Part shown: piece by piece, positions 34,015-35,710 of the stretch
Layout of the letters: every line of letters starts with the position of its first letter
Position numbering within the stretch: the stretch's first letter is position 1
Assembly (NCBI GenBank): GCA_003963145.1
Contig: RXJJ01000028.1
Location: 1 to 35,710, forward strand
DNA: 35,710 nucleotides
Source: Bradyrhizobiaceae bacterium
GTDB lineage: Bacteria; Pseudomonadota; Alphaproteobacteria; Rhizobiales; Xanthobacteraceae
Direction of reading: 5' to 3'
Program-made: the position numbers and the translations under genes
Notes under the pieces: generated by a model
What the model saw: only the letters and a program-made list of their open reading frames with translations
Databases searched by the model: none
Told to the model about the DNA's origin: nothing

Positions 34015-35346
34015 ATGACCGCAAGTAATCTTGACGCCACAACACCGATGCCGGCGGCCGACAGCCGCCAGATGCTGAATGCGACCATCGCCTCCGTGCT
34101 CGGCTGGTCGCTCGATCTGTTCGATCTGTTCATCTTGCTTTATGTCGCGCCGGTCGTCGGCATGCTGTTCTTTCCGGCATCCAACGCGGCGCTGTCGCTG
34201 GCGGCGGTGTATGCGTCCTTCGCGGTGACGCTGCTGATGCGGCCGGTGGGCTCGGCCCTTTTCGGGCACTATGCGGACGTTCACGGCCGCAAGGGCGCGA
34301 TGCTGGTCGCCATCATCGGCGTCGGCCTCTCGACGGCGGTGTTCGGTCTGTTGCCGACCATTCACCAGATCGGCGTCGCGGCTCCGATCATCTTCCTGAT
34401 CCTGCGTCTGGTGCAGGGCGTGTTCGTCGGCGGCGTGGTGGCATCCACCCATACCATCGGCACCGAATCCGTGCCGCAGAAATGGCGTGGCGCGATGTCC
34501 GGCCTGATCGGCAGCGGCGGCGCCGGCATCGGCGCTCTGCTGGCGTCGATCGTGTTTCTGATCACATCGACGATCTTTCCCGGCGACGCGTTCGCGCAAT
34601 GGGGCTGGCGCTTCATGTTCTTCTCGGGCCTGATCAGCTCGCTGCTCGGCTGGTTCATCTTCAAGAACCTCGAGGAGTCCCCGTTCTTCAAGCAGCTTCA
34701 GGAGCAAAAAGCCCTGAACAAGGCGAAGGCGGTGAGTTCGCCGGTCAAGACGCTGTTCTCCGGCGATTATCGGGGCATCCTGCTGCTGAACCTGCTCATC
34801 ACCTTCGGCGGCGGCGCGGGCTATTACCTCACCTCCGGCTACCTGCCGAGCTTCCTGAAAGTCGTCAATGCGGTGCCGAACAACATCTCCTCGTTGATCC
34901 TGATGGGCGCGAGCGTGTCCGGCTTCATCTCGGCGGTGCTGGTCGGCGAACTGAGCGAGCGGATCGGCCGCAAGCCGACCTTCATTCTTGTCGGTATCAT
35001 CGCGGCGGCCTCGTTGCCGCTCCTGTATCTCAACATGGCCAAGAGCACGGATGTCTCGGCGATCACGCTCTATGCCCTGACCATCGCGTTTGTCGGCAAT
35101 GCCGTCATCGCGCCGGTGCTGATCTTCCTGAACGAGCGTTTTCCGACGCCGCTGCGCGCCAGCGGCACGGGCCTGTCGTGGAATATCGGCTTCGCGCTCG
35201 GCGGCATGATGCCGACCTTCGTGTCGCTGGCCAGCGGCGGCCCGGCCGGGATTCCGGCCTCGCTGGCAATTTTCAGCCTGGTGATCTTCGTGATTTACCT
35301 GATCGGGGCCTTCATCATCCCCGAAACCAGGGGAAATCTGCGCTGA
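34015..35346 (+). CDS. MFS transporter, metabolite:H+ symporter-like
   Basis: A 443-residue inner-membrane transporter with about 12 helices in two halves. The MFS loop motif between helices 2 and 3 is GHYADVHGRKGAM and its repeat between helices 8 and 9 is GELSERIGRKPT. LGWSLDLFDLFIL near residues 33-45 resembles acid:H+ symporters (MHS/AAHS groups). GAGGGGAGAC-type ribosome site (GAGGGGA) precedes the ATG. As the last gene of the hmf-like run it may import 2-furoate; furfural/HMF clusters of Cupriavidus also include MFS transporters. Substrate is inferred from position. Confidence 0.85.
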   Translation: MTASNLDATTPMPAADSRQMLNATIASVLGWSLDLFDLFILLYVAPVVGMLFFPASNAALSLAAVYASFAVTLLMRPVGSALFGHYADVHGRKGAMLVAIIGVGLSTAVFGLLPTIHQIGVAAPIIFLILRLVQGVFVGGVVASTHTIGTESVPQKWRGAMSGLIGSGGAGIGALLASIVFLITSTIFPGDAFAQWGWRFMFFSGLISSLLGWFIFKNLEESPFFKQLQEQKALNKAKAVSSPVKTLFSGDYRGILLLNLLITFGGGAGYYLTSGYLPSFLKVVNAVPNNISSLILMGASVSGFISAVLVGELSERIGRKPTFILVGIIAAASLPLLYLNMAKSTDVSAITLYALTIAFVGNAVIAPVLIFLNERFPTPLRASGTGLSWNIGFALGGMMPTFVSLASGGPAGIPASLAIFSLVIFVIYLIGAFIIPETRGNLR

Positions 35347-35443
35347 TCGGGCAGGTGAGGCCGGCGTTCGCACAGGCTGCGGCCGCCGGCCCGCCAAATC
35401 ATCCACAGCACCTTGGAATATCGCTGTTTTTTCACTCCAAAAC

Positions 35444-35474
35444 CGCCCCCGGATTGCTGGACATCCCGGGGGCG
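35444..35474 (+). terminator. Terminator-like hairpin after the MFS gene
   Basis: CGCCCCCGG (35444-35452) and CCGGGGGCG (35466-35474) form a perfect 9-bp stem, followed by CTTTGC, about 98 bases after the stop. The T-run is short. Confidence 0.6.
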
Positions 35475-35519
35475 CTTTGCTAAACGACGCCCTCCCGCGA
35501 GGGATTCCGGTTTGGAACC

Positions 35520-35595
35520 GGGCGATTAGCTCAGTTGGTAGAGCAGATGACTCTTAATCATCGGGTCGTAGGTTCGATCCCTACATCGCCCACCA
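35520..35595 (+). tRNA. tRNA-Lys (anticodon CTT)
   Basis: A complete cloverleaf of 76 bases with encoded CCA. The acceptor arms are GGGCGAT/ATCGCCC, the D stem GCTC/GAGC with loop AGTTGGTA, the anticodon stem GATGA/TCATC with loop CTCTTAA (anticodon CTT at 35553-35555), and the T stem GTAGG/CCTAC with loop TTCGATC. It reads AAG codons. Its 3' part is overlapped by the end of an integrase gene on the other strand, which marks it as an integration site. Confidence 0.97.
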
Positions 35596-35710
35596 ACCGC
35601 ACCAACAGCTTGGCTGCTTGATGTTTGGCACCGCGACCGAGGTGATGCGCGTCGAGAACTCTCTCGACGTCCTTCAGGCTGTGCCCGGTAAACCTCGCGA
35701 TCCTGCGGTA
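35558..35710 (-). CDS. Tyrosine-type site-specific integrase, C-terminal fragment (cut by window edge)
   Basis: Minus-strand reading of the last 153 bases is open for 50 codons and stops at a TGA inside the tRNA-Lys gene. It reads YRRIARFTGHSLKDVERV, LDAHHLGRG and then VRLVGDVGIEPTTR, the last part being translated tRNA sequence. The TGHSLKxVExxLDAHxL pattern is the C-terminal box of phage-type integrases. In the family the residue after DAH is normally the catalytic Tyr; here it is His (CAC), and no Tyr occurs anywhere after the GH box. The gene may therefore be inactive. The rest lies outside the window. Confidence 0.75.
   Translation of the reverse strand, partial: YRRIARFTGHSLKDVERVLDAHHLGRGAKHQAAKLLVRLVGDVGIEPTTR

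Overview
The window is GC-rich alphaproteobacterial chromosome. The gene neighbourhoods thyA-folA-hflK-hflC-DUF2065-degP and serB/miaA-ilvB-ilvN-ilvC-leuA, a split chromate transporter, a Tct/Bug transporter and an LTXXQ-family periplasmic protein together suggest the Bradyrhizobium/Afipia/Rhodopseudomonas group (Nitrobacteraceae). This is inference from gene content; no search was run.

Layout. 1-234: an unexplained, strongly hairpin-forming stretch, perhaps the end of a structured RNA gene. 235-1382: two overlapping half-size ChrA chromate transporter subunits. 1474-4685: a tripartite carboxylate transporter in the order tctB-tctA-tctC. 4838-10297: thymidylate synthase, dihydrofolate reductase, the HflK/HflC membrane complex, a small DUF2065 protein and a Do/HtrA protease. 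10284-11736 (minus): arsR-arsC-aquaporin, an arsenate detoxification operon whose promoter predicts a leaderless mRNA. 11950-13792: serB and miaA, divergent, with start codons that overlap by two bases. 13827-16451: a promoter, a Leu/Ile/Val-rich leader peptide and a terminator ahead of ilvB-ilvN, then a LysE-family exporter and ilvC. 18318-22237 (minus): an osmoprotectant-type ABC transporter (ATPase plus fused permease/binding protein) and a GT39-like membrane glycosyltransferase. 22337-23353: a PPK2-family polyphosphate kinase. 23480-25285: a leucine-rich leader peptide and leuA. 25511-26107: an LTXXQ periplasmic protein. 26294-35346: an AraC-type regulator, then five tightly packed genes matching hmfABCDE (2-furoyl-CoA dehydrogenase, 2-furoate-CoA ligase, 2-oxoglutaroyl-CoA hydrolase), then an MFS transporter. 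35520-35595: tRNA-Lys(CTT). 35558-35710 (minus): the C-terminal end of a tyrosine integrase that runs into the tRNA gene, marking a genomic-island boundary at the right edge.

How the genes work together. IlvBN, IlvC and LeuA form branched-chain amino-acid synthesis, and both ilvB and leuA have leader peptides enriched in the end-product amino acids. HmfD, HmfABC and HmfE would turn 2-furoate (the oxidation product of furfural) into 2-oxoglutarate, with the MFS protein as likely importer and the AraC protein as likely regulator. ArsC would reduce arsenate to arsenite, which would leave through the aquaporin.

The most interesting points are: the hmf cluster, whose large subunit carries a fused CoxG/SRPBCC domain; an integrase end without any tyrosine after its GH box, next to tRNA-Lys; the leaderless ars promoter with a palindromic operator; the leuA leader that lacks a visible U-tract terminator; and the serB/miaA start-codon overlap.
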